Translations under genes and position numbers: made by a program
Notes under the pieces: generated by a model
Databases searched by the model: none
Told to the model about the DNA's origin: nothing
What the model saw: the letters and a program-made list of their open reading frames with translations, nothing else
Shown: piece after piece, positions 1 through 6,535 of the stretch
Numbering within the stretch: the stretch's first letter is position 1
Layout: each line of letters starts with the position of its first letter
Origin: JALOOE01 sp964423545
Lineage (GTDB): Bacteria; Chloroflexota; Anaerolineae; CG2-30-64-16
Assembly: GCA_964423545.1 (NCBI GenBank)
Contig: CAYRFV010000197.1
Location: forward strand, 1 to 10,524
Direction of reading: 5' to 3'
Length of the DNA: 10,524 nt

Positions 1-5
1 GCAAC

Positions 6-38
6 TTCGCACCAACACCGCAAAGTTCTCACCAACAC
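6..38. repeat. Two-copy 20-bp-period direct repeat upstream of trmI
   Basis: Bases 6-18 and 26-38 read TTCGCACCAACAC and TTCTCACCAACAC, matching at 12 of 13 positions with a period of exactly 20 bases, close to two helical turns. The first copy lies near the window edge, so more copies could lie outside. It sits about 30 bases upstream of the trmI -35 box, where an activator or repressor pair could bind, or it may be the end of a tandem repeat or of the preceding gene. The role is unknown. Confidence 0.4.
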
Positions 39-67
39 AAGGTAGAACCGAGTCGGCTCGCCCGCAA

Positions 68-97
68 TTGGGAGAGTGACCCGCGGTCGCGTATAAT
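68..97 (+). promoter_or_regulatory. Candidate sigma-70-type promoter of trmI
   Basis: A perfect TATAAT lies at 92-97, preceded after 18 bases by TTGGGA at 68-73 (four of six matches to TTGACA). Transcription would begin near base 104, leaving a leader of about 33 bases before the ATG at 138. The -10 box is strong and the -35 box moderate. Confidence 0.6.
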
Positions 98-137
98 CGG
101 TGCCACAGCGCGCAAGTCTGTGACTGAGGTGCATCGC

Positions 138-1013
138 ATGTCGGTTCCCCAAGAGGGCGATCTGGTGCTGCTGGTCAGCGAAGATCGCAAACACTACCTG
201 ATCCGGCTGAAGCACGGCGATCAGTGGTTTTCGCACCGGGGCAGCATCGCCCATGACGACCTGATCGGCCAGCCGTTGGGTCGAACACTGCTGACCCAGC
301 ACGGCTATGCCTACCTGGCGCTCGAACCTTCCACGCATGACCTGCTTCAGGAGGTGCCGCGCGCCTCCCAGATCATCTACAGCAAGGATGCCGCTCAGAT
401 CGTGTTGCGCTTGAGCCTGTTTCCGGGCCGCACGGTCATCGAGGCGGGCACGGGCAGCGGCGGCCTCACCTTCGTGATGGCGCGTGCCGTGATGCCGAGC
501 GGACGCGTGTACTCGTATGAGACGCGACCCGATTCCTTTGATACGGCCCGACGCAACCTCGATGATCTCGCGCTCTTGCCTTATGTCACGCTATACAACG
601 AGGACATCACGGGGGGGTTTCACGAGCGCAATGTTGACGCGCTCTTCCTGGATGTGCGTGAGCCGTGGGTGTTTCTGGACCATGCCTGGGAGGCCCTGAA
701 GGGAAGCGGTTTCTTCGGCTCCCTGCTGCCGACGACCAACCAGGTCAGCATGCTGCTGGAGGGGTTGGAACGCAGGCCATTCGGCGATATCAACGTCGAG
801 GAGGTGCTGGTGCGACCCTACAAACCGGTGCCGGCCCGACTTCGGCCGGAAGACCGCATGGTTGCTCACAGTGCGTTCCTGATCTTTGCGCGCAAGATCG
901 CGGCCCATGATGCCTCGCTGGCCTGGATGCCCGAGAAGAAGCGCCGGGCCTATCTCGGCAAGCTTGCGATGGCGCAGCGCGCCTCGCAGCATGAGGCGGG
1001 GAACGAAACCTGA
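138..1013 (+). CDS. trmI: tRNA (adenine(58)-N1)-methyltransferase TrmI
   Basis: The product uses S-adenosylmethionine to methylate N1 of adenine 58 in the T-loop of tRNAs, which stabilises tRNA structure; it acts in the cytoplasm, in known bacteria as a tetramer. Family marks, numbered from the ATG at 138: N-terminal beta domain with HRGSIAHDDLIG (residues 33-44), the QIIYSKDAAQIV segment (78-89), the SAM-binding motif I EAGTGSGGLT (102-111), the acidic LDVREPW segment (171-177) in the catalytic pocket, and the C-terminal RPEDRMVAHSAFL (236-248). Length is 291 residues, a little above the usual 255-280, with the surplus in a basic C-terminal tail. A GTG at 120 is in frame, but the ATG at 138 has GAGGTG at 126-131 six bases before it and is preferred. 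The gene stands alone behind its own promoter and faces the surface-protein gene tail to tail. Confidence 0.93.
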   Translation: MSVPQEGDLVLLVSEDRKHYLIRLKHGDQWFSHRGSIAHDDLIGQPLGRTLLTQHGYAYLALEPSTHDLLQEVPRASQIIYSKDAAQIVLRLSLFPGRTVIEAGTGSGGLTFVMARAVMPSGRVYSYETRPDSFDTARRNLDDLALLPYVTLYNEDITGGFHERNVDALFLDVREPWVFLDHAWEALKGSGFFGSLLPTTNQVSMLLEGLERRPFGDINVEEVLVRPYKPVPARLRPEDRMVAHSAFLIFARKIAAHDASLAWMPEKKRRAYLGKLAMAQRASQHEAGNET

Positions 1014-1045
1014 TGCCTGGACAGCGCGAGGCGCGGCGGCTTGAG

Positions 1046-1063
1046 GTCCGAGGCCTCGGGGAC
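1046..1063. terminator. GC palindrome between convergent genes, possible terminator
   Basis: The 60 bases between the stop codons of trmI and the surface-protein gene hold a perfect 12-base palindrome, CCGAGGCCTCGG (1048-1059), flanked by GTCC/GGAC-like arms that could extend the stem with a bulge. It could fold on either transcript. There is no T tract on either side, so this is at best a weak or factor-assisted bidirectional terminator. Confidence 0.3.
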
Positions 1064-1073
1064 TGGAACCCGC

Positions 1074-2066
1074 TCAGCTCCGGCGCCGGACGAGCACAAT
1101 CGCCGAGGCCAACACGCCGGCCCCAACCAAAGCGCCCAATCCGCCGAACAGGAAGCCGCCGTGCGCCCTATCCGCAGCGGGAGTCCGTGAAGACGGCCCC
1201 GGCGTCGCGGGAGGTCGGGGCGGCAGGGTCGACGTCGGCGTCGCCGCAGGCGTCTCCGTGGCGGTCGGCGTGGACGTGACGGTGGGGGTGTGCGTTGCGG
1301 TCGGCGTTGCGGTCTGAGTGGCCGTGGCGGTGGCGGTAGGGGTCGACGTGTGCGTCGCCGTGGCCGTCGGAGGTGCGACGGTCGGCGGGACTCGCGTCGG
1401 CGGGATCGCTGTCGGCGCCGCGGTGGGCGGCACGGCCGTCGGAGGTGGCTGCACAGGATCGCGGATCAGGCTGACCATATCGATGTAGAGGACGCTGCCG
1501 GGGATCGACTGGTTGTGATCGATCTTGACAAAGACCGTGACGGTAGGCGCCTGGGCCACGGCGCTGACGTCCAGGTTGACATCAGGAGGGGGATAGTTCA
1601 GATACTTCCCGTCGCCCCAATAGTCCATGCCCCAGACGACCTTCGGAGAGTTCGGATCGACTCCCCCCGTCGGGTCAATGCCCAGCCGCCGCCCATACGA
1701 GCTTGCGATGACGCTCCCGGAGGCGAAACCCAGCGACGCCTTGTACGCCGTCCCTGGCTGCAAGCCACCGACCTGTGTATAGATCGCTGCGACATAGGGG
1801 CCGCTCGAATCCAACCGCAGCGAATCGCCTGAAGCCGAATGCGACTCGCCGCCGCGAGCCGGAACGAAATTCACCTGTCCCGACAGCACGATTGGGGAAA
1901 AGCCCGCAGGCATGTTGCCCGCGAAGCTGTTGAAATCGCAGTTGGGGATCAAATCGTTAGCATCGCACCCATGGGGGCCGGAGGCATCGGCGACGCCCGA
2001 AAAGATCACCGAAAGCAGCACCCAGGCCCACGCCAGCCGGCCGGGAGACGGTCGCAGCACTCGCAT
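1074..2066 (-). CDS. Exported surface protein with Thr/Pro stalk and C-terminal membrane anchor
   Basis: The 330-residue product has four parts. Residues 1-29 form a signal peptide (basic start, hydrophobic LAWAWVLLSVIFSGVA, likely cleavage after ADA or DAS). Residues 30-205 form a globular extracellular part with a beta-sandwich look, in the style of galactose- or carbohydrate-binding jelly rolls; it includes LGIDPTGGVDPNSP (128-141) and ends with the strand VLYIDMVSL (192-200). Residues 206-297 are a proline/threonine/alanine stalk of TPT, TAT and PPT units. Residues 304-325 are a glycine/alanine/valine membrane helix followed by RRRS. The product would stand on the outer face of the cytoplasmic membrane; the stalk may be O-glycosylated. 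The two cysteines in the mature N-terminus (C34, C43) could form a disulfide. I do not recognise a specific family; carbohydrate or cell-wall binding is only a fold-based guess, and no catalytic motif is visible. Its promoter places the start of the mRNA almost at the ATG, and no Shine-Dalgarno is present. Confidence 0.75.
   Translation of the reverse strand: MRVLRPSPGRLAWAWVLLSVIFSGVADASGPHGCDANDLIPNCDFNSFAGNMPAGFSPIVLSGQVNFVPARGGESHSASGDSLRLDSSGPYVAAIYTQVGGLQPGTAYKASLGFASGSVIASSYGRRLGIDPTGGVDPNSPKVVWGMDYWGDGKYLNYPPPDVNLDVSAVAQAPTVTVFVKIDHNQSIPGSVLYIDMVSLIRDPVQPPPTAVPPTAAPTAIPPTRVPPTVAPPTATATHTSTPTATATATQTATPTATHTPTVTSTPTATETPAATPTSTLPPRPPATPGPSSRTPAADRAHGGFLFGGLGALVGAGVLASAIVLVRRRS
1201..1449 (-). 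repeat. Degenerate repeats encoding the Thr/Pro stalk
   Basis: Read on the minus strand this stretch encodes irregular units such as PPTAVPPTAAPT, TATATHTSTPT and TATPTATHTPT. At DNA level it appears as short GTCGGCGT/GTGGCGGT-like units on the plus strand. Such tracts can change length by slippage, so stalk length may vary between strains. It also opens long arginine-rich frames on the plus strand that are not genes. Confidence 0.7.
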
Positions 2067-2074
2067 GGCGAAGC

Positions 2075-2103
2075 AGTATAGCCGACGCGCGAGACGGTGT
2101 CAA
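2075..2103 (-). promoter_or_regulatory. Promoter of the surface-protein gene, near-leaderless
   Basis: On the minus strand TTGACA (2103-2098) is a perfect -35 box, followed after exactly 17 bases by TATACT (2080-2075). Only eight bases separate the -10 box from the ATG at 2066, so the expected start of transcription is at about 2067-2069 and the leader would be zero to three bases. No ribosome-binding sequence lies in between. Confidence 0.65.
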
Positions 2104-2136
2104 AACAGCCGGCGCGGCACAAGTCCGATACGGGGT

Positions 2137-2165
2137 TTGACGCCACGCCCCGGCAACCCTATACT
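2137..2165 (+). promoter_or_regulatory. Promoter of the lysA-dapF operon
   Basis: TTGACG at 2137-2142 (five of six) is followed after 17 bases by TATACT at 2160-2165. Transcription should begin near 2172, giving a leader of about 25 bases that contains the AGGAG ribosome-binding site at 2187-2191. The -35 box lies 33 bases from the -35 box of the divergent surface-protein promoter, so a protein bound between them could act on both. Confidence 0.65.
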
Positions 2166-2196
2166 TTGAGGGCGGAATGTGATGACAGGAGAGCTT

Positions 2197-4449
2197 ATGC
2201 TTGACAAACTGTGGCCCGCCGGCGCGCGCACCGATGAGCGGGGCGAGCTGTGGATCGGTGGGTGCGCCGCCACCCCACTGGCGCATGCGTTCGGCACGCC
2301 GCTGTACGTTTTCGATGCAGCCACGCTCCGCATGCGTGCTCGCGCCTACCGGGACGCGCTGAAACGGCGCTATCCGGCGTCGGCCCAAACTGCTTACGCC
2401 GCCAAGGCCTACCTGTCGCTGGCAGTAGCACAGCTGTTTGCCGAGGAGGCGCTCGATCTTGACGTGGTCTCCGGCGGCGAGCTCTATGTGGCGCTGCAGG
2501 CCGGCTTCCCTCCTGAACGCATCCACTTCCACGGCAACAACAAGTCGCGAGAGGAACTTGCTCAGGCGCTTGCGGCCGGCATCGGACGGATCGTGGTGGA
2601 CAACTTTCACGAGCTGGAAACTCTCGTTGGGATGGCCGCCGGCCGCGCCGATCGCCCTGTGCCGATCTGGCTGCGCCTGTCGCCGGGCGTGCAACCGCAC
2701 ACGCATGCGCACATTCAGACGGGCCAGGTGGACACGAAGTTCGGGTTTGACATCCGCTCGGGCGATGCCGAGCGCGCGCTGGCGGCAGCGATGGCGGCGC
2801 CGGGCCTGGCGATTGTGGGGCTGCATGCGCATATCGGCTCACAGATCTATGAGGCTGAGGACCTGGCTTCCGCGGCCGGTCGCCTCGTCGAGTTTGCGGC
2901 GCAGATGCGCGATCGGCACGGTTTCGTGCTCCGGGAGTTGAGCCCCGGGGGCGGCTGGGGAGTGCCGATGATCGGTTCAGACCCTGATGCAGAGATCGAG
3001 CCTTTTATCGCCGTACTCTGCGCGGCGGTCGTCGCCTCGTGCCGGCAGGCCGGACTCGCGCTGCCGCACCTGGTGCTCGAACCTGGACGCTCCCTGGTCG
3101 CGCCGGCCGCCGTCGCCTTGTACACCGTGGGCGGACGCAAGGAGATCCCCGGTGTGCGCACCTACGTCTCGGTGGACGGGGGCATGGCCGACAACATCCG
3201 TCCAGCGCTGTACGGTGCGCAATATGCAGCCTTGCACCTCGCGGACGCCCGGCGACGGAACGCCGAACGCGATGGAGCTCTGGGGCCGCGCAACGCGCAG
3301 CGCGAGATCATCACCATCGCAGGCAAGTACTGCGAATCAGGCGACATCCTCATCCGCGACATCGATCTACCCTTGATGGCTCCCGGCGACCTGCTCGCGG
3401 TGCCGATGGCGGGTGCGTACGCGCTTGCCATGTCAAGCAACTACAATCTGGCGCGTCGTCCCGCGGTCGTGATGGTTAATCAGGGAGAAGTGCGGCTGAT
3501 GCAGCGCCGCGAGTCACTCGACGATCTGCTGGTGCGCGACGCACCGTTGCGGCGCGGCGCACCGGGCGGACGGGCCAGGTTCCGCAAGTATCATGCGCTG
3601 GGCAACGACTACATCGTGATCGATCCGCTCGACTGGCCGGATCTGCCGACCCCAGGGCAGATCCGGCGCATCTGTGACCGCCATCTTGGGGCCGGCGCGG
3701 ATGGCATCTTGTGGGGCCCTATCGGCCCCGGTGAGCCTTACGGCGTCCGGCTGTTCAATCCTGATGGGGGGGAGTTCGAGAAGAGCGGCAACGGTCTGCG
3801 GATCTTCGCCCGCTATTTGTGGGATCGACGGCTGCCGGCCGGCCCCGACTACGCGATCGACGCGCCAGGCGGCCGCGTGATGGCCCACGTATTGGATGCC
3901 GAAGGCATCCAGATTGCCATGGAGATGGGGCGACTGTCGTTTGCCCCGCGAGAGATAGGACTGCTTGACCGGGAGCGCAGCGTCATCGAGGAAGCGGTTG
4001 AGCTGGAGGGCCGCCAGGTTCGTATCACTGCCGCCGGCATCGGCAATCCGCACTGTGTGGTTTTCATGGACGGACAGGCTGCCGGCTTCCAGGGGGACTT
4101 CGACGGCCTATCGCCCGAGCTGGCGCAGCGACTCGGCCCAATGCTGGAGCATCTGCCGCTCTACCCCAAACGCACCAACGTGCAGTTTGTTGAGGTGCTC
4201 GATCGCCACACCCTGCAGATCGAGATCTGGGAGCGCGGCGCAGGCTACACCCTGGCTTCCGGCACATCGAGCTGCGCCGCCGCTGGCGCCGCGATTCGCA
4301 CCGGTCGCTGCGAGAGTCCCATCACGGTGCGGATGCCCGGCGGAGCCATGCTCGTCGAAGTGGCAACCGACTGGTCGGCGCGGCTCACAGGCGTCACCGA
4401 ATTCATCTGTGGTGGTGAGCTCGGACCGGCCCTGCTGCGCGAAGAGTGA
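2197..4449 (+). CDS. lysA-dapF: Fused diaminopimelate decarboxylase / DapF-like epimerase domain
   Basis: One 750-residue cytoplasmic protein joins two lysine-pathway domains. Residues 1-445 are a PLP-dependent, alanine-racemase-fold LysA that decarboxylates meso-diaminopimelate to L-lysine: YAAKAYLS with the PLP lysine K70, GLHAHIGSQ (208-216), phosphate-binding GGGWG (251-255), EPGRSL (295-300), CESGD (379-383), and PGVQPHTHAHIQTG typical of true LysA. After a short basic linker, residues 462-750 follow the DapF plan: KYHALGNDY (464-472), RHLGAGADG (495-503), GNGLR (531-535), GIGNPHCV (614-621) and ERGAGYTLASGTSSCAAA (679-696). DapF turns LL- into meso-diaminopimelate with two catalytic cysteines, one just before GNG and one in the ACGTG-type motif; here both are serine (Ser530, Ser688). 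Epimerase activity is therefore uncertain. The linker contains no stop, start codon or ribosome-binding site, so the fusion looks genuine. The ATG at 2197 is preferred to GTG 2179 or ATG 2182 because AGGAG lies five bases before it. fabF follows after 23 bases. Confidence 0.92.
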   Translation: MLDKLWPAGARTDERGELWIGGCAATPLAHAFGTPLYVFDAATLRMRARAYRDALKRRYPASAQTAYAAKAYLSLAVAQLFAEEALDLDVVSGGELYVALQAGFPPERIHFHGNNKSREELAQALAAGIGRIVVDNFHELETLVGMAAGRADRPVPIWLRLSPGVQPHTHAHIQTGQVDTKFGFDIRSGDAERALAAAMAAPGLAIVGLHAHIGSQIYEAEDLASAAGRLVEFAAQMRDRHGFVLRELSPGGGWGVPMIGSDPDAEIEPFIAVLCAAVVASCRQAGLALPHLVLEPGRSLVAPAAVALYTVGGRKEIPGVRTYVSVDGGMADNIRPALYGAQYAALHLADARRRNAERDGALGPRNAQREIITIAGKYCESGDILIRDIDLPLMAPGDLLAVPMAGAYALAMSSNYNLARRPAVVMVNQGEVRLMQRRESLDDLLVRDAPLRRGAPGGRARFRKYHALGNDYIVIDPLDWPDLPTPGQIRRICDRHLGAGADGILWGPIGPGEPYGVRLFNPDGGEFEKSGNGLRIFARYLWDRRLPAGPDYAIDAPGGRVMAHVLDAEGIQIAMEMGRLSFAPREIGLLDRERSVIEEAVELEGRQVRITAAGIGNPHCVVFMDGQAAGFQGDFDGLSPELAQRLGPMLEHLPLYPKRTNVQFVEVLDRHTLQIEIWERGAGYTLASGTSSCAAAGAAIRTGRCESPITVRMPGGAMLVEVATDWSARLTGVTEFICGGELGPALLREE

Positions 4450-4472
4450 AACCTATCGAGGAATGGACGCTC

Positions 4473-5738
4473 ATGACTACACAGCACAGCCGTAACGGAA
4501 GGAAGCGAGTCGTCATCACCGGGATGGGCGCGATCACGCCGCTCGGTCTGGACCCAGCGACGACGTATCAGAACCTGATCGCAGGCAGGTCCGGGGTGGT
4601 GTTTCTGCCGATGCTCGACGTCCCGGACGCACCTACGAAGATCGGGGCTGCCGTGCACGGCTTCGATGCAGGCAAGTATATGGACCCGCGCGACGCGCGA
4701 CGCTATGCGCCGTTCGCGACCTATGCCGTGGCGGCCGCCACTCAGGCGGTCGAGGATTCCGGCCTGGACTTCGCCGCGGAGGACCCCACGCGGATCGGGG
4801 TCGATATCGGCACTGCATTGGGTGCCGTGGTGCTCATCGAAGAGCAGCGCATGGCCCTCGAAAGGCGCGGGCCGCGCGGGATCAATCCGCTGACGATTCC
4901 GACCGGACTGGTCACCACACCGGCCTGCCTCGTCGCCGTCAAATACGGCATCAAGGGCCCGGTGTATGCCACGGTTGCGGCATGCGCCACGGGTGCGGCG
5001 GTCATCGGTGAGGCGGCTAAGCGACTTGCATGGGGCGACGCCGACGTCTTTGTGGTCGGCGGGTCGGACAGCGTGATGTCGGTGATGTGCGTGACCGGGT
5101 TCGCGAGGCTGGGCGCGCTGTCGCAGCGAAACGACGCGCCCGAAAAGGCCTGTGCGCCGTTCGCAGCCAACCGCAGCGGCGCCGTGGCCGGTGAGGGGGC
5201 TGCGGTGGTCGTGGTGGAGACGCTGGAGCACGCCCAGCAGCGCCGCGCGAACATCCTGGCCGAGGTGTTGGGCTACGGCCTGACCAGCGACGGCTTCCAC
5301 ATGGCGGCTCCCGATCCCGGCGCCGAGCAGGCATCTCGGGCCATGAGTCTCGCACTGCGCGATGCCGGCATCGCGCCAGGGCAGCTGGACTGGATCGCCG
5401 CACACGGCACCGGCACACAGCTCAACGACATCGCTGAAACCAAGGCTATCAAGATGGCGTTGGGCGATGCCGCTTACAGCGTGCCGGCCAGCTCGATCAA
5501 GTCAGCGCTAGGCCATCTGTTTGGCGGGGCAGCCACCATCTCGGCGATCACGGGCATCAAGGCGATGGAGGCCGGCGTTCTGCCGCCCACCATCAACTAC
5601 GAGATCCCGGATCCCGAATGCGACCTCGACTACGTCCCCAATGTCGCACGGGAAGCACGCGTGCGGACGGTCATGGTGAATGGCTTCGGCTTCGGTGGCC
5701 AGAACGCCAGCCTGGTGCTGCGGAAGTGGGAAGGGTAG
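4473..5738 (+). CDS. fabF: 3-oxoacyl-[acyl carrier protein] synthase II (FabF)
   Basis: This decarboxylating condensing enzyme joins malonyl-ACP to a growing acyl-ACP in type II fatty-acid synthesis, in the cytoplasm and usually as a homodimer. At 421 residues it has normal FabF length. The thiolase-fold signature is complete: VVITGMGAITPLG near the N-terminus (13-25), nucleophile Cys171 in VAACATGAA, His311 in AAHGTGTQLND, Lys343 and His348 in SIKSALGH, and the C-terminal gate loop NGFGFGGQNAS (403-413). The ATG at 4473 is chosen because GAGGAA (4458-4463) precedes it by nine bases; an in-frame GTG at 4446 overlaps the lysA-dapF stop but lacks a better ribosome-binding site. It is probably transcribed with lysA-dapF, as no promoter is visible in the gap. 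A polyketide-type role cannot be excluded, but nothing nearby suggests one, and the acyl carrier protein gene lies about 4.5 kb downstream. Confidence 0.93.
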   Translation: MTTQHSRNGRKRVVITGMGAITPLGLDPATTYQNLIAGRSGVVFLPMLDVPDAPTKIGAAVHGFDAGKYMDPRDARRYAPFATYAVAAATQAVEDSGLDFAAEDPTRIGVDIGTALGAVVLIEEQRMALERRGPRGINPLTIPTGLVTTPACLVAVKYGIKGPVYATVAACATGAAVIGEAAKRLAWGDADVFVVGGSDSVMSVMCVTGFARLGALSQRNDAPEKACAPFAANRSGAVAGEGAAVVVVETLEHAQQRRANILAEVLGYGLTSDGFHMAAPDPGAEQASRAMSLALRDAGIAPGQLDWIAAHGTGTQLNDIAETKAIKMALGDAAYSVPASSIKSALGHLFGGAATISAITGIKAMEAGVLPPTINYEIPDPECDLDYVPNVAREARVRTVMVNGFGFGGQNASLVLRKWEG

Positions 5739-5833
5739 AGGAGCCGTCGCGCGGAGGTGCGGCGGGCGCGGTCCGTTGGGGGGCCGCTATCTTCCACGCC
5801 AATGGGACTTCTCCGCGCCAGGGCTGCGAAGCT

Positions 5834-6535
5834 TCAGCGCGCCTGGAGTCGGCGGGAGGCACGTCCGCGCAGACCGGCCATGGCGCGCCGCAGCGGCGGC
5901 AACCGAAGGAGCAGCAAGATCGCGATGGCCGTCCCCCACAACAACGGCTCCCGGCGGTCTGCCTTCACCAGCCAGACGTAATGCACGATCACCAGCAGCC
6001 CCGCGACATAGACCAGTTGATGCAGGCGCTTCCAGCGCTTCCCCAGGCGTTTCATCCATCCTCGTGTCGAGGTGATTGCCAGTGGCACGAGGATCAGGAA
6101 GGCTACGAAGCCGACCAATGCATAGCGCTTCTCGAACAGAGCTTCACGCAGAAGCAGCGGATCCAGACCGTAGTCCAGCACTGTGAAGGTCAAGAAGTGA
6201 AGTGCGGCGTACATGAAGGCATAGAGGCCCAGGGGACGTCGCCACTTGATCGCCATCCTGACGCCGAGAACGGTGTTCAGCGGCGTGCAGGCAAGGGATA
6301 GAACCAACAGAGCAAGCGCGAACTTGCCCGTGCGAAACGTGATCGCCTGGATCGGATTGGCGGTGAGGTTGTCTCGCAGCCCATCGACAATCAGCACGGC
6401 GAGAGGCGCCAGCGCGAGCAGATGCACGACAAGCTGAGCGATCTGCTCACGCCGGGACGTGACCGGGCGGGCTCTGCCGTTGCCGCCGGTCCGCAACCTG
6501 AATCGGGCGCCCTGGCCTGTACCTGCGACGTTCAT
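5834..6535 (-). CDS. msrQ: MsrQ, haem-binding membrane subunit of the MsrPQ methionine sulfoxide reductase
   Basis: MsrQ takes electrons from the quinone pool or a flavin reductase and passes them through haem to MsrP on the outer face of the cytoplasmic membrane. The 233-residue product has about six hydrophobic segments (near 32-50, 68-85, 102-120, 138-154, 173-190 and 197-212). Family motifs include NPIQAITFRTG (60-70), RRPLGLYAFMYAALHF (99-114) and KRWKRLHQLVYVAGL (166-180). Histidines 113, 172 and 185, in AALHF, RLHQL and IVHYV, are the expected haem ligands. A hydrophilic N-terminus of about 30 residues and a basic C-terminal tail make it slightly longer than the usual 200 or so. Its ATG overlaps the msrP stop by one base (TGATG), which suggests translational coupling; no separate ribosome-binding site is clear. 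Confidence 0.93.
   Translation of the reverse strand: MNVAGTGQGARFRLRTGGNGRARPVTSRREQIAQLVVHLLALAPLAVLIVDGLRDNLTANPIQAITFRTGKFALALLVLSLACTPLNTVLGVRMAIKWRRPLGLYAFMYAALHFLTFTVLDYGLDPLLLREALFEKRYALVGFVAFLILVPLAITSTRGWMKRLGKRWKRLHQLVYVAGLLVIVHYVWLVKADRREPLLWGTAIAILLLLRLPPLRRAMAGLRGRASRRLQAR

Noticed and set aside
1290..1832. Long plus-strand frame rich in arginine and glycine
   Set aside because: It is the antisense shadow of the Thr/Pro stalk and head of the surface protein; it has no ribosome-binding site and a composition typical of GC-rich antisense frames.
1957..2832. 291-codon minus-strand frame
   Set aside because: It crosses the surface-protein start, two good promoters and the 5' third of lysA, and its arginine-rich product resembles nothing.
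4245..5405. 386-codon minus-strand frame
   Set aside because: It is antisense to fabF, whose catalytic residues are complete; long shadow frames are expected at this GC content.
5749..5818. 8-bp inverted repeat GCGCGGAG / CTCCGCGC between fabF and msrQ
   Set aside because: The arms are 54 bases apart with no T tract. At this GC content it is likely chance, so I do not call a terminator; the 95-base convergent gap shows nothing else.
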